DNA from: an uncultured Bryobacterales bacterium
GTDB taxonomy: Bacteria > Acidobacteriota > Terriglobia > Bryobacterales > Bryobacteraceae
Length of the DNA stretch: 14,280 nt
Assembly: GCA_937859895.1 (NCBI GenBank)
Contig: CALMAV010000233.1
Span: forward strand, 1 to 14,280
Reading direction: 5' to 3'
Shown here: in pieces, positions 13,744 through 14,280 of the stretch
Layout of the letters: each line of letters opens with the position of its first letter
Position numbering within the stretch: the first letter of the stretch is position 1
Notes under the pieces: generated by a model
What the model was told of the DNA's origin: nothing
Seen by the model: the letters and a program-made list of their open reading frames with translations, nothing else
Databases searched by the model: none
Position numbers and translations under genes: made by a program

Positions 13744-14280
13744 ATGACAACACAAAATTCCAGGGCGAATGATCCGCAACGTAAGGCATACATCATCACC
13801 GGTCCAACCTCGGGCATCGGCCGGGCGACAGCATTAGAGATCGCAAAGCACGGCACCGTTGTGCTGGTAGGACGCGACTGCGAGAAACTTAAACAGGTCG
13901 AGAAGCAGGTAGATCGCACGGGCGGACGCGCTGTTTCTGTTGTCTGTGATCTCGCCGACATCGTAAGCGTGCGGCGCGCGGCGCAGGAGATTATCAATCT
14001 TGCTCTCACACTTGCAGGGCTGGTCAACAATGCGGGAGTCCACCAAGCAAAGCCGACGAAAAGTGCGCAAGGCTGGGATGTGACCTTTGCGACTAACCAT
14101 CTCGGGCCGTTTGTGCTGACAGAAGCATTACTGCCGCATCTCCCTGATGGCGCCAACATAGTCTTCATTGCCTCTGGTGTCGAAGACCCCGAACGCAAGC
14201 CCGCGAAGGTCGCTGGATTTCGCGGTGGTCGCTATATCTCCGCAGAAGCGAGCGCACGTGGTGAGTGGAAGCCGGGTGGC
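13744..14280 (+). CDS. Short-chain dehydrogenase/reductase, 3'-truncated by the window edge
   Basis: The ATG at 13744 has an ideal ribosome binding site (AAGGAG, 7-nt spacing); the ATG at 13738 is too close to it. The frame stays open for 179 codons to the window end. The Rossmann fold is clear: AYIITGPTSGIGRATA (15-30) with the TGxxxGIG cofactor motif, a GRD turn (43-45) where an Arg is consistent with NADP preference, CDLAD (68-72), NNAG (95-98), TNHLGPF (117-123) and the serine strand IVFIASG (139-145, Ser144). The Tyr-Lys pair lies beyond the window. The insert after Ser144 (GVEDPERKPAKVAGFRGGRY) is longer than in minimal SDRs, as in the retinol-dehydrogenase/oxidoreductase-like group. 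Likely target of the adjacent TetR regulator. Confidence 0.9.
   Translation, partial: MTTQNSRANDPQRKAYIITGPTSGIGRATALEIAKHGTVVLVGRDCEKLKQVEKQVDRTGGRAVSVVCDLADIVSVRRAAQEIINLALTLAGLVNNAGVHQAKPTKSAQGWDVTFATNHLGPFVLTEALLPHLPDGANIVFIASGVEDPERKPAKVAGFRGGRYISAEASARGEWKPGG

Noticed and set aside
13707..14198. 163-codon minus-strand ORF
   Set aside because: It lies opposite the clear Rossmann-fold SDR frame and has no recognisable content.

Overview
The window looks like chromosomal DNA of a soil bacterium, most likely an acidobacterium (Terriglobia-like). This rests on gene content only: a PEP-CTERM secreted protein, a BON protein paired with a glycine-zipper stress protein, a STELLO-type glycosyltransferase, a vanadium-haloperoxidase relic and several beta-lactamase-fold hydrolases. 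No rRNA, tRNA or CRISPR array was seen, and the taxonomy is inference.

Left part (1-3650). A 5'-truncated serine hydrolase of the beta-lactamase family runs in from the left edge and converges, 3 bp apart, on a small uncharacterised gene. Next come two decayed genes in divergent orientation: a short-chain dehydrogenase (SDR) broken by one base in an A6 tract, and a relic of an HxlR-type regulator with at least three frame changes. These look like a regulator/target pair that decayed together. A PEP-CTERM secreted protein follows on the minus strand.

Middle (3650-11102). A two-gene plus-strand unit encodes a periplasmic BON protein and a YflT-like general stress protein. On the minus strand, malQ (4-alpha-glucanotransferase), a dolichol-phosphate-mannose-synthase-like GT2 and a STELLO (DUF288) glycosyltransferase lie in a row; the last two overlap by 116 bp. 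A very acidic 85-residue protein lies divergent from malQ. A minus-strand pair of a secreted beta-lactamase-family hydrolase and a YjbQ/UPF0047 protein follows.

Right part (11103-14280). A vanadium-dependent haloperoxidase relic shows frameshifts, a large internal deletion and changed active-site residues. It is followed by a small putative secreted protein and a short non-coding segment bounded by 25-bp imperfect inverted repeats (MITE-like). The window ends with a TetR regulator and an SDR that runs off the edge. The tetR promoter has a palindrome inside its -35/-10 spacer and should give a leaderless message. A near-identical site lies just before the SDR, so the TetR protein probably controls both genes.

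I did not find a clearly new multi-gene system. The best leads are the malQ/GT2/STELLO group, the poly-acidic protein, the MITE-like element and the TetR operator pair. The window is notable for three decayed genes in 14 kb.
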